The notes below the pieces were generated by a model. It was not told the DNA's origin, searched no databases, and saw only the letters and a list, made by a program, of their open reading frames with translations. 64,000 bases of DNA from positions 128,211,544 to 128,275,543 of the forward strand of contig OW121852.1 of NCBI GenBank assembly GCA_933228895.1, read 5' to 3'. Of the stretch, positions 45,591 to 56,605 are shown piece by piece. A program made the position numbers and the translations under genes. How positions within the stretch are numbered: the first letter of the stretch is position 1; each line of letters opens with the position of its first letter. The stretch is from Platycnemis pennipes. Its lineage: Eukaryota; Arthropoda; Insecta; Odonata; Platycnemididae.

Positions 45591-46337
45591 TATGCCATAA
45601 GGAAGGCGCCCGAAGCCATATGAAAAAAGATGCTATTTTGGCATCGGCTACTCGAAATGGCATCGGTTGTTATTCCGTAACTAAGGCGCCCGATGCTGTC
45701 TGACAGGAGATGCTATTTTGTCATCAGGTACTCGAAATGGCATCAGTAGTTATTCCTTAACTGTCGCCGGTGCCATTCTTCGATGCCATCCGTGTCACAG
45801 GCGCCAGAGGCCGAAAGATAATGGCATCGGCGAAAAAGCATCAGAAAAATCCTCGCTACGCGGTCGTCTTTTGTCCATTCCTCGTATCTTCCGATATTAG
45901 TGTCGTATATTATACAAAGATCATGCGCGATCAAGAGGTTTGTCAGCTTCTCCCATTGCATCATTGTACTTATTTTTTACCATGGAGCCCTCGAAGGCCA
46001 AATTAATTAATTTTTAATTAGAAGTTTAGTACTCTTCTTAGATTTTCCTCCTCCTCTTCAACCGTTTTGTTGTTGTACAAGAGGAGGAAGTTGCTGGGAC
46101 AATATATCGAATTGTATATATTACCTTTCACTAAACATAAGTATGTCTTGCAATGAACTACTTACACTACCTTACGAAAAGTTCCTTAAAAGTTCTTTAA
46201 TAGAATTCCTTGGAATGTTTTATATTCCTTAAAGCATGGAAACAGTTTTTTGACCGGATAAGCGTTCATTGGCAATTGTTTACACCGTTTGTCTCAGATT
46301 GCTATATGCATTCATTCTTAACATAATTCCGATGGTC
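45590..46337. repeat. Family R repeat, copy without hAT (empty site)
   Basis: Contains the sequences that flank the hAT elsewhere in one continuous run: CCTCGTATCTTCCGATATTA then GTGTCGTATATTATACAAAG (about 45883-45922). The target TGTCGTAT is present once. Ends at CATTCTTAACATAATTCCG where the Jockey-like fragment starts. Confidence 0.8.
45603..45762 (+). repeat. 80-bp tandem duplication inside family R
   Basis: AAGGCGCCCGA ... GATGCTATTTTG ... CTCGAAATGGCATC ... TTATTCC at 45603-45682 and again at 45683-45762, with about 10% divergence. Confidence 0.8.
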
Positions 46338-47100
46338 TGACTGGCTTGTCAGACTTGGATACTACGCTGATGATGTAGCAATCATTGCAACAAGCAAGAA
46401 GGCCGAGAAAGCGCAAGAATATGTGCAAGATGCTCTAGACAAAGCCAATAGGTGGTATAAGAAATGGCGACTAACGCTAAACACAAAGAAGACGCAGGCA
46501 ATCCTGTTCCACAGGCCAGGCATTACGACACCGAGATGTGATCTGCTCAGAATTGACGCTCAACCTATAGAATGGGTCGACAGTATAGACTACTTAGGAG
46601 TCAATCTGGACAAAAATGTCAACATGAAAAAACATGTGGACAAAATCATTGCAAAAGGAACGGCAGCTAGGTCTAGTTTGGCACCTATTTTAAAAAGTAA
46701 CGCGACTCCAACGGAGATAAAGAAAACTATTTTTTGCACATATTTAAGACCAACTTTACTTTACGCAGCACCGGCCTGACTGGTCTACTGGGGAAAACCT
46801 TACTAGGGAAACTTGAATCATATGAGAGAAGATGTCTAAGATCAATATTCAAGGTAAAAAGAAGACACACAAATGAAGAACTACATCGCTTTACGGACGT
46901 TCCTCCATTAACGGAGAAAATAAGGGAACTAAAATCAAACTACATAAGAAATAATAAGGATAGCCAGGTAGACAATATTAGAGATCTAGCTGAGGAAAAA
47001 AGAAGGGAGAACGATACATATAGACGGCCTATATAGATGACGCTGCTGGGGAAATAAAGAATAAAAGAAAATAAGGAGCTGGTGATGATTAGAAATAATA
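46338..47100 (+). pseudogene. Jockey-like LINE, RT C-terminal half
   Basis: Begins RLGYYADDVAIIATS, holding the catalytic YADD, then ANRWYKKWRLTLNTKKTQAI, YLGVNLDKNVNMKKHVDKI and FCTYLRPTLLYAAPA before a stop. It resumes after a frame change as KLESYERRCLRSIFKVKRR with a final KRRENDTYRRPI. This arrangement (YADD, KxxW...N..KT, YLGV.LD, LLYAAP, R..R.IF) is typical of Jockey-clade ORF2. Truncated at the 5' side at motif C. Confidence 0.85.
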
Positions 47101-47446
47101 ATAGAACAGGTAGAATTTAGCTAAATGGGAAGCCTCGGTGCGAAGGCCCACTGTGCCCAATCCGGCTCGCCGGTGCTGATCGGTGGGATCGTACTGAGGC
47201 TGACTATTGTCTTGGAAGACAAGAGTATAGGTACAGGGCATAAATTATTGCATATGAATAGCCCCTGAAATAACGCTGCTTCGCAGCAAATTCGACACGT
47301 GCCGGTTAAAACACGGATGTGTTCTTAATATTGCTCCCGGAGTGCCAAGATTGGTTATCGCTCAACAACAGGAATTGAAATCAAAATTCAATTTCGGTTT
47401 TAAAATGCCAAATGCACAGTAAAATAACTTTACTACCTAAATATGG

Positions 47447-47870
47447 AAATATTAACCCATGATCTGATAAAATGAACTATGATATGCATTACTATGATAA
47501 GGTTAACATTTTTCATGCAATTATTGCATAATTCAGTTACGGCCTACTGTCAGAACAGTACAACGAAACCCCTGAGTTTGATAATCTCTCTACTCCGCAA
47601 GACATATCCAACTTTAATACAGTTAAGTAACAAAGGTAATAATATTTCCCTCCTCCTCAATACCCTTCATGCTGAAATAAGTGTGACTGCAGTGGTCCCA
47701 CCCACGTTTCAATCAAGTGATCAGTTTCATAATAAGGTTTTACGAATTTCATAACTACTTTTGCATTATTAGAAATAAAAACATTAGCCTTGGCTTTAAT
47801 TAGTTGAAATTTCATTAGAACATGAGGACAGCTAACAGATTAAAAAGTAGGCAATTCTCTGTCATAACCT
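47447..47870 (+). repeat. Harbinger-associated repeat, left part
   Basis: About 90% match to 38755-39175 in the same orientation. Interrupted at 47871 by the piggyBac element. Continues at 50945-51052. Confidence 0.8.
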
Positions 47871-48779
47871 TTAACCCTTTATAGGGCACTGGTCCCTCCC
47901 AGGGACCACCATTCAAAATTTGGCGCCTGAAACGCGGGAATGGTTTCTTCCCTCTCCGCTGCATGCGTTAGTACCTAGAAAAATACCCATGGGGTTATTG
48001 ATGGCCTTGGGTTCCGTTGGTGGCGTTTTCTTTGAAGAAGTGGTCCCTCAGAGGGACCGCTGCCCGTTCCGGACCACAGTGGATTCAGCCGTGATCGAGG
48101 TCGCACTCCCTGACTTTTGGATTATTTTCGTCCAATCCTCAATCTGTTTCTCAAAAAGTGAGCATTTTCAACAATAAATGAATACATTTCATTATAGAAG
48201 CATTTATTTGGGATAATATTTGATCGAAAACATGTTATTTAAGTTTTTTTGTGATATTTATCTGAAATTTCTCTGGATGGTCGGGAAATGTTAGATTTCC
48301 ATGCTTATTTTAAAAGTTTTCCGTGTCTTATCTTGTTTTTTTATTTTTGTTGATCAAATTACGTGTATTTGAATATTTTTTTTCCTTAAAAAATTTATTC
48401 ATGCGTATATTTAATCATAATACAGCTTATTTAGTCATTGATGTACATGCTTTGTATGAATCCCTGAGTGTCTGAATTATTGTTACTGATGAAATTTTGC
48501 TGAAGAATATTTTCGTCAGACATACCCATGGTAAAGTTATTAAATGTTTGATTTCTTTATTTTTTTCCAGCATTTTTACACCGTTGAGCCGACCCAAAAA
48601 ATATTTTCACGGTTTCCTCCGGCCAAATGTTTGCCCTTCTTCTGCCTGCTTGGCAGGTAGTGCCATAATACAGTGCCCCTTGCACATCTCCATGGGTAAA
48701 TGTAAGTTCATCCTCTAACCTCTCTTCTCAAATGCCAATGAGAAGCCTTCACATTTATGCTAAAATAATGTATATTTCC

Positions 48780-49440
48780 AGCATGGATCAGAAAAAGTAT
48801 GATTTGAATGACCCCACCGATCGGCAAGAAGTAGTGGATATGTTGATTGACGTCACAGATTATGTGACTGTGGATTTTGAGGTGGCAGGGGTTTTAGATG
48901 CCGATGAAAATACTTCAAGAGGCTCGTCATCAATCCCCGTGCCACTGACTAAGCACATAGTGCTTATTTCAACAGTTTTTTTTCCAGTGTCAGCTTGGTG
49001 GAAAATCTATTGAAAAAAGATGTCTTCTCATGTGGAACAATAAGAACCAGTAGACTCCCTAGAGAGTTACTAAAATCCGATAAAGACTTCAGATCAGCAG
49101 AGAGTGAATATGCCAAGTCAAAAGTCATAAGCATTGTAAAATCGAAGGATAGGGGCACAAGAACGGTGAATGCAGCTTCATCAATGCACAACCCAACGAA
49201 AAAGAACAAAGTTCTAAGAACTAATAAATTATGCGTAAGAGAGAATGGAGAAAGGGGCGAGCGAGAAAAAGAAATGACACGCAAGGCCTGTTGAAAATAC
49301 TATAAGACTGAAAAATGTCGAAGATCACGTAATAAAAAAGGGAACAAAAAAAGATGTGCTCATTGTAGCACCAAGTCAAAGGTGAAGAAGGAAATGCTTT
49401 GGCTGAAAAATTATTATTGTTCTCGGGGTAATGTGGGCTA
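48780..49440 (+). pseudogene. piggyBac transposase remnants
   Basis: 48782-48940 encodes an acidic N-terminus MDQKKYDLNDPTDRQEVVDM. At 48995 the frame passes directly to the C-terminal part: VENLLKKDVFSCGTIRTSRL PRELLKSD, VISIVKSKDRGTRTVNAAS SMHNPT, matching the L..D.Y.CGT.R..R ... V....D...V...S..H.P pattern of piggyBac transposases. A cysteine-rich end follows at about 49350-49460 (RCAHCSTKSKVKKEM, CFDCFSH). The central catalytic domain is missing, so this copy depends on another for movement. Confidence 0.75.
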
Positions 49441-50169
49441 ATGCTTTGACTGCTTCTCTCATTGCCTTTCAAAGTAACTCAAACTGAATGTGCCATAATT
49501 TACTGATATGTATAAACACAATTTTACTGATGAAATATACTGTATGCTATAATTGTTACTTGAAAATATCGGTAAATATTATCCATATTTTGTAAAAATA
49601 ATTATAATTGTGTATATACTCGTATATTGCTGATTTTGTACTTTATGAGGTATTTTTTCATCATATGCTATGTTTTTTGAGATATTTTTACAGGTATTTC
49701 TCCAATTTAGTGCATTACTCTCATTTGAAAAATGTCATTTCATAAAAACTTCATTTTGTAAAATCAGGCTGCCAAAATCATTTTATGTAATACACTTTAC
49801 TATGTTTCATTTTCTAACAGTGTATTTTTATAACTTCTAAAACCTAATATAACCTCCGAAATATTTCAAGCAATAAATCTTCCAGCAAAAAATGAAGTAT
49901 CATATTATGAATAAATATATGAAAATAAAGTGAAAACTAGACTAGAATGAAGAAAAAACAGGAAAATAGAGTTTTCAAAGTAAATATTTGTTTTTTCATT
50001 TCCACTCTTACAAGTATATTTGCTCCATTTTTTCCGAAATATTTTCATGGGTATTTTTGAAATATTTTATTCACATGAGTACCAATTGTGTACAATTTCA
50101 TTGATAACCTGACAGTAATGGAAAAATGCGCCAAGGATCTGGGATGGGAACAGTGAAAACAGGGCAAAC

Positions 50170-50475
50170 TTTAATTGTATTGGCTAGGGCGGCTACTAGT
50201 CGGCGACTTTATCGTGGGCGGAGAGCTCGGAGAGTCTGTTTCTCTTTAGTGCTAGTGTTTCTCGGCGCACTTGTGGGACAATGACCTTCGGAGTGGGAGG
50301 GGGCGGATTTCCGCAACCCATGGCTCGACTACCAGTACGCACGTATAAACATCACAAAAAGTCAGTAAACCCTCTTCAGAGAAAATATTCCATGATCCTA
50401 GAACGGGTCGGGTGTGTACCCGTAGAGTACGACTTCTTCCCGGGAAAAAGAAATGCACTGTGCCCAACCTGAAAG
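50170..50475. other. GC-richer block of unknown origin inside piggyBac
   Basis: Contrasts in base composition with the AT-rich interior. A 63-codon plus-strand frame (50281-50472) reads PVRTYKHHKKSVNPLQRKYS, ERVGCVPVEYDFFPGKRN. The minus strand is also open for 71 codons. I do not recognise either. It may be a captured exon or promoter fragment. Confidence 0.35.
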
Positions 50476-50944
50476 TGTAACATTACCATATGCATAGAAC
50501 TTTAACCAGAGCTCCAAAAATTTGGTTTAGCTGTAAAATATTATTAATTATAATTACTATATGGTATGAACATAAAAAATATACAAAATATTCAATTAGA
50601 CATTTCCATCCCATTATTTTACTAATAAGACTCTGAACCATTGTAAACACGTATAAGGATAAGGTAAAATTCGAACTAAGGACTACCTAAACATGCGAGG
50701 ACATATTTTCGAAGTCCAATTGGCCATATGTATAATTTGACAAAATATAAGAAAAGACGAAAATAATTGATGGGTTTGTCCCCAAATGGCCAATGGTCCC
50801 TGGGAGGGACCACCATGATATAATCATTATAAAATTTTTTCGAAAGATGATATTGCTTATTTGTGCTTATTTGAGACCCAAATAAACACATTATGTGAAA
50901 AAATTCCATTAAAAAAGGTTCCCATAATGTTGCCCTATAAAGGG

Positions 50945-51052
50945 AGTCACGAAGGCAATTCCAATCTAAATAAAATGTTTCAAATGTTTATCGGATGCGA
51001 CAAAAACATAATTTATGGTGTAATTTCTCAAACTCAGGCATCGTGCGGTAAT
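50945..51052 (+). repeat. Harbinger-associated repeat, right part
   Basis: AGTCACGAAGGCAATTCC through GGTAATC matches 39178-39290. Cut at 51052 by the 5' end of the I LINE. Confidence 0.8.
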
Positions 51053-51651
51053 CTCCCCCTGCGGGTAGGGGGATTGAGAATACTCCCGCAGTATCTCTGC
51101 TTGTCGTAAGAGGCGACTAAAAGGGCGGGGAGACAACCCCGAAAACAAACCCAGAGCGAAAAAGGGTTGAGCCCGGACAGTCTTGTGGGTCAACTGTCTG
51201 TGTGCGGCCATACCACCTGGCCTGCGATCCACCCGCATGTTTGCCGTGTGCGGAGATCCGTAAGGAGGAGAAGGGGATCCTGGAGGGTGAGGTCCGTGGT
51301 TCCCAGCCGGGTGTCGGATGCCCGGTATGGACTGGGGACCAAAACCCCTCTTTGGCCCCAGATTCGCTGTAAACGGGCGGCCGGGAGCTAGCCACTCCCG
51401 GTCAATCGGCTTCCGTGGCGTTCTGCTTAACGGTGGCGAGTGCCAGGGAGGTGGGGGTCTGCGTAAGGCGGTCGGAGATTTACGGGTTTGGTGGGCCCGT
51501 GCATCGAAGACCCAACCCGAAACATACAACCATTTCTAGGGTGCTATATCCCCTCGGGTAGCCCTGGCGACCGCACCGGTTTGCGGTGCGGCGTCCCGAA
51601 TGTGTGGCTCCATGGCGGGTGGGGAGCCCGGGGGATGAATGCAGTTTAGGC

Positions 51652-52820
51652 ATGGCGGATGAATCTCTTCCACCACCTAAAAGATCCCGTCCGGAAACGG
51701 GCGGGGGAGATAATGTTTCCGGCGCTAGTCAGCGCTACTTAATGATGAGGTGTCAGAAGGAAGAGGAGAGCCTGAAGAAGGTGTCTCCCTTCCTCATTCG
51801 TAAGGTATTGTCTGGTTCTGTTCCTGAAGAACTTAAATCGGCAAAGAAACTTCACGATGGCACACTGCTCATCGAAACGGCAACGAGAGCTCAAAGCGAG
51901 AAGCTATTGAAATTAGTAAAGCTTGGTGAAATCCCCGTTAAGGTCGAGGTGCACCGCACCTTGAACACCTGTCGGGGAGTGATCAGTCACTACGACTTTT
52001 TGTACGTGGAAATCGACGAGATCAAGCGGGAGATGGCCTCTCAGGGGGTCACCGATGCTCGTCGACTCACTACAAAGCGCAACGGAGAAAGGGTAAATCC
52101 GACGTCAGTTGTACTCACGTTCGCGCGTGACCAGCTCCCCGACAAGGTGTTTGTCGGTTATGAATCTGTCCCAGTGCGGCCATTCATACCGGCACCCATG
52201 CGATGCTACCAGTGCCAGCGATTCGGCCACATGGCCACACGGTGCGAGGGCAAGGCCACCTGCCCCCGCTGCGGCCTGGAGAAGCATAAGGGTGCGGAGT
52301 GCACAGGTGACCCACTTTGCGTCAATTGCGAGGGTGCACATCCCGTGTACTCTCGTAATTGTCCAAAGATGGTGGAAGAGCGCAAAATAATAGAGATCAA
52401 GACGGTTGAGAAAATCCCGTACTTCGAAGCTCGGAAAAAGTACAGAGCACAAGTATCTCCTACTTTTTCGAAATCATTCGCCCATGTAGCCTCCCCTCGA
52501 ATAGCAAAGGTCACCATCTCGACACAGACGGAAGAAATAGTGAACCAAAAAATCAAAGCTTCTGCTCAAAAATCTGCCACGCCGGCTAAGGTCACAGATC
52601 CGGCAAAAAAAATACGGAAACCACCGGACCGGGTTCTCCTAAGAAGAACCCCAAAAAAACCACCGCCGGGGCCACGCAAACGAAGCGTGGTAACTCTCAA
52701 TCCCCCGGCCCAACTGGTAAGGTTCGTAAGAGCCAACCAGAACCAATGGAGGAGTATCTTTCAGATACCGAAATCCTCCAATTTGGTAATAAGGGGAAGA
52801 AGAACCGCATCAAGCGTTGA
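51652..52820 (+). pseudogene. I-clade LINE ORF1 (gag-like), one frameshift
   Basis: Start chosen at ATG 51652 (MADESLPPPKRSRPETGGGD). The frame is open further upstream to 51586, but that part is UTR-like. A central RRM-like region is followed by three zinc knuckles at residues about 185, 204 and 223: CYQCQRFGHMATRC, CPRCGLEKHKGAEC and CVNCEGAHPVYSRNC. Near the A8 run at 52605-52612 the apparent frame departs. In the +1 alternative, sequence continues as KKNTETTGPGSPKKNPKKTT to a lysine-rich end GNKGKKNRIKR with TGA at 52818-52820, which is the natural C-terminus. The protein binds element RNA in this family. Confidence 0.85.
52605..52612 (+). other. A8 run, site of ORF1 frameshift
   Basis: The frame that contains the zinc knuckles fails to reach the lysine-rich C-terminus beyond this homopolymer. 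It instead runs on through the TA-repeat into ORF2, giving a false 733-codon fusion. One A gained or lost explains it; a sequencing error is possible. Confidence 0.6.
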
Positions 52821-52867
52821 TGCTCTCAAAGTTTTAACTGCTCGATTTTATCGTTTTAATCCCTATT

Positions 52868-52888
52868 TATATATATATATATATATTT
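52868..52888 (+). repeat. TA microsatellite between ORF1 and ORF2
   Basis: About ten TA units just before the ORF2 start codon. Confidence 0.8.
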
Positions 52889-52896
52889 ATTTTATT

Positions 52897-55800
52897 ATGG
52901 CTTTTATTTTGCAGTGGAACTGCAACGGTTTTTATCGGCACAAGGAGGAGCTGGCCATTTTAATACGATATGTTAACCCTTGTTGCGTTTGTCTTCAAGA
53001 AACGCATTTTAAAGACACGGACAAAGGAATTTTAAAACATTTTAACATTTTTAGATATGACGACACCAGCAACCTAGTTGTATTGAACAATGGGGAGAAG
53101 ACTCGTTTTAACTCTTTCAATGGCGATTTCTCCACAATTGATTTATGCATTTTATCGAGCAGTTTAGCAAATAAAATATCTTTGTCTGTACACGAAGATC
53201 TTTGTGGGAGCGCTCACTTCCCCCTTTTAATTTCTAAGGAGCGGCTTTTTAACTCTGATTTCATTAGACCAGGCAACTGGATTGTCCGGAAAGCCGATTG
53301 GCCTTATTTTAAAAGTAATTTTAATTACACGTGCGATAGAAATCGCGATAGCGCTTTTAATGTAAAATTACTGACTAACAGCATCATCAACGCCGCCGAT
53401 ATGAGCGTACCACGGTCTCGGCGCATCATGTCGAGAGCTGCTGTGCCATGGTGGAATGATGACTGTGCCAAAGCTATTCGGCAACGCAAGAAGGCGTTGC
53501 AAATCTTTAATAAATATCCCACTGATAACAATCTGTCCTCTTTTCGGCGTCTGAGAGCTAAAGCCCGTCAGGTCGTGCAGGAGGCAAAGAGGGCCTCTTG
53601 GATGAATTTTGTTTCTAGTGTGAATATCGACACACCACTTGCACAGGTGTGGCGTAAGGTGAAGAGCATTTCGGGAAACCATCAGCAGCTCGGCGTCTCC
53701 TTCTTAAAAGTCGGAGGAAATGTGGTTACATCTCCAGCTGCCATCGGTGAGATTCGGCCAGTTAATCGCCAAGACGAGCAGCGATAAAAATCTTGATCCT
53801 GCCTTCCGAACGTTTAAGCAACGACTCGAGAATATTCCTATCGGCTTCAAGGAGACGCGGACAACGGCAGATTACAACCTCCCCTTTTCCTTGTGGGAGA
53901 TGAAATCTGCCATCGATGACTCCCACGACACCTCTCCAGGACCAGACGGGGTCCACAATGCTTTTCTCCGCAACCTCCCGGAGACAGCGCTGCAGGAAGT
54001 CCTGCAGACGTATAATCAACTGTGGGCAGAAGGTAACTTTCCTTCGTCCTGGCGGGAGTCTGTCATTGTCCCTATACCCAAACATGGGAAAAATAGAGCT
54101 GACCCGAATTCTTACCGGCCAATATCTCTCACCAGCTGCCTGTGCAAGTTAATGGAGAGAATGGTGAACCGGCGGCTCGTTTGGTGGTTAGAGCGCCGGA
54201 ACCTTCTCTCCAGCATCCAATGTGGATTTAGACGGGGCCGTTCCACAATGGACCATTTGGTGAGGATCGACAATTTCATCCAAGAAGGCTTTCTCCTCCG
54301 CCAGCATGTGATCGGGGTCTTCTTCGATTTGGAGAAGGCTTACGACCGGGTGTGGCGGCGGAAGGTATTAATGACATTGCACGAGTGGGGCTTTAGAGGC
54401 AATATGCCGATTTTTATTCAAAATTTTTTAATGCACCGAGTTTTTAAAATTAGAATAGGCCAGTTTTTATCCAACTTTTACCGTCTTGACAACGGAGTTC
54501 CCCAGGGATCCGTCTTGAGCGTGACGCTTTTTGCCATTGCGATTAATGACGTCGTAAATTGTATCAAGGCGCCGGTGATAGGCAGTCTGTTCGTGGATGA
54601 CCTGGCAATTTTCTGCAGGTCATCCAAGGTTGTAACTGCGTCCCGAATATTCCAATTGACATTAAACAAACTGGACCAATGGACCCAAAGGAACGGATTT
54701 CGGTTCTCCTTTGAGAAGACCTGGTGCGTCCACTTCCACAGGAGAATAGGTAGGAATCCAAATGCTGCCCACACTATCCCTTGGAGGAATAAATCTTCCT
54801 TTCGTCCATTCGGCCCGCTTTCTCGGTATGACACTCGACTACAGGCTCAATTGGCGAGAGCACATTCAAAATTTAAAGACAAAATGTCTGAAATCGTTAA
54901 ACATGTTAAAGTTTTAAGCAACACATCGTGGGGAGCAGACCGCACAACATTGCTCTTATTGTACCGCACATTGGTTCGTTCTAAACTAGACTACGGTTGT
55001 TTTGTCTATGCGTCCGCCCGCGAGTCATACCTGCGAGCATTGTCCCCCGTGCACAACGCGGGGTTGCGTCTCTGTACGGGGGCATTTCGGACAAGCCCTG
55101 TCATAAGCATCTATTCTGATGCAGGGGAGCCTCCTCTATGCCACCGCAGAAACGCGCTTATGTGCAATTACGCCTCCAAAGTTTTATCCATGACGGCACA
55201 CCCATGTTTTAACATACTCTTTAAACCACGTTTTTTATACATTTTTAACCGACGGACGAAGGCCACTAGGCCCGTTTGCGTACGTTTTAACGATTTTATT
55301 CGTGGGTGTGATTTCAGTATGCCTGAAGTGTACCCTGTATCTTACGCAACTCACCCTCCCTGGTAAACACCCGCTCCTGTGGTTAATACAGTCCTGAGCA
55401 AACTACCAAAATCCTTTACCACTTCATTGGAATACCAACGTCAGTTTTTAATGTTTCTGAGTAATCACTCCGATTTTGTTCCTGTGTACACTGACGGTTC
55501 AAAATCGGAGTTAGCCTGTGCCTGCGCAGCGTTCTCGAGTACCCATGGAGCCGTCAAAGCAAAATTAAATTCTCTGTGTAGTGTGTACACAGCGGAACTA
55601 TTCGCCATGAAGATGGCACTCGAAACTCTATGTGACGGAGGTGGCTCCTTTGTTATATGCACCGATTCCCTGAGTTCCTTACAATCAATTTCCGGTTTTT
55701 CGCCCATGCACCCGATCATTCAGGATATACATTCGTCCCTGCTGTCTCTCAGCAGAAAGGGAGTACTTGTTTGGTTCCTTTGGGTCCCGGGGCATGTGGG

Positions 55801-56290
55801 AATAGCCGGAAATGAAAAGGCAGACGCTTTGGCCAAAGAAGCTCTGAACGAGACGGAGTGTAAGTCCACGCTGGTACCTTACGAGGACCTACAATCTTGC
55901 CTGAGACAGGTAGTCCTAGGGCAGTGGAAGGAATATTGCCATACTACACACAATAATAAACTCCGCGACATCAAGCCGGTTACGTCAGTGTGGCCCTCTT
56001 CCGTCAGGAATAGCCGAAGAGAGGAAGTGGTCATCACACGTTTGAGGATAGGGCATTGCCCTCTGACCCACTCATTCCTCTTCACGGAAGAGAAACAACG
56101 ACCTCAGTGTGATGACTGCGACTGTCCTCTCACCATTCGGCATATCCTGACGGAGTGTGACAAATACCGTGACGCGCGAAGGCGGCTAAACTTAGGGGGA
56201 GACCTAATATCCGTCCTAGGAGACGACCCTAATGTTATAAGCCGAGTTATCAAATATCTGAAAGAGACGGGACTATACAGAAAAATATAA
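52897..56290 (+). pseudogene. I-clade LINE ORF2: endonuclease, RT, RNase H; several breaks
   Basis: Starts MAFILQWNCNGFYRHKEEL. The endonuclease has the QETHF motif but lacks its middle: FRYDDTSN runs straight into LVVLNNGEKTRFNSF near 53070, losing the GDFNA region seen at 37674. The RT follows after a frame change near 53745, with SYRPISLTSCLCKLMERM, motif A FFDLEKAYDRVW (54320s), PQGSVLS and motif C FVDD (54590-54601). Between about 54770 and 54905 the conserved residues (FLGMTLDYRLNWREHI) lie in another frame, so two compensating indels flank it. TAA at 55364-55366 splits off RNase H, which keeps YTDGSK, AEL, TDSLSS and GNEKAD (catalytic D, E, D, D). The end has a CDDC-x8-H-x4-C zinc motif. 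Not functional as it stands. Confidence 0.9.
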
Positions 56291-56474
56291 CTCACTTTTT
56301 TTAAAATAATAAATCACTATATTCAATTTTTTAATAAGTGCCATAACTATGATAGATAATTTTTATTATTATTACTGTTACATTTATAAATTTTACTACT
56401 AAGAATGGGTAGTGGTGCAAAATGACCTAGCCGTCGACGCACCCTACAAGTTTTAAACCTACCTACCTACCCAT

Positions 56475-56605
56475 TTTTCGATGCCGCCAAGTGACTGGCG
56501 CCAGAGTCCACGAGATAATGTCATCGGGGAAAAAGCATTCGAAAAATCCTCGCTACGGGGTCGTCTTTTGTCCATTCCTCGTATCTTCCGATATTAGTGT
56601 CGTAT
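56475..56605. repeat. Family R repeat, left part (hAT target)
   Basis: GCGCCAGAGTCCACGAGATA through CCGATATTAGTGTCGTAT matches 45800-45905. It ends in the 8-bp TGTCGTAT at 56598-56605, where the hAT begins. The repeat resumes after the hAT at 63835. Confidence 0.85.
56598..56605 (+). other. hAT target site duplication, left (TGTCGTAT)
   Basis: Identical to 63835-63842 after the other end. The single uninserted copy is at about 45902-45909. Confidence 0.9.

Larger units (their letters stand above)
47875..50944 (+). mobile_element. piggyBac element, internally deleted
   Basis: Left end CCCTTTATAGGGCACTGG follows TTAA at 47871-47874. Right end TGCCCTATAAAGGG closes at 50944. Subterminal GGTCCCTCCCAGGGACC (47891-47907) has an inverted counterpart GGTCCCTGGGAGGGACC at about 50793-50809. 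The intact target (ATTTTAAGTCACG) is at 39171-39183. At the right junction the target keeps only A of TTAA, so three bases were lost. Inside are remnants of the transposase and an unexplained GC-richer block at 50170-50475. Confidence 0.85.
51053..56470 (+). mobile_element. I-clade LINE, near full length but broken
   Basis: 5' UTR with GGGGATTGAGAATACTCCCG and TGTCGTAAGAGGCGACTAA, ORF1 (gag-like, three zinc knuckles), ORF2 (endonuclease, reverse transcriptase, RNase H, CCHC), then an A/T-rich 3' UTR ending in ACCTACCTACCTACCC repeats. RNase H after the RT is the hallmark of I-type LINEs. Left flank is Harbinger-associated repeat and right flank is family R, so the two sides do not match as a simple insertion would and a deletion or recombination has altered one side. 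Confidence 0.88.

Noticed and set aside
47920..48177. 85-codon frame at the left end of the piggyBac as a gene
   Set aside because: It overlaps the subterminal repeats and lacks any transposase motif; the recognisable remnants lie at 48780-49440.
51586..53787. A single 733-residue protein with zinc knuckles and an endonuclease
   Set aside because: The C-terminal end of ORF1 and its stop lie in another frame; the fusion follows from an indel at an A-run plus a read-through TA repeat.
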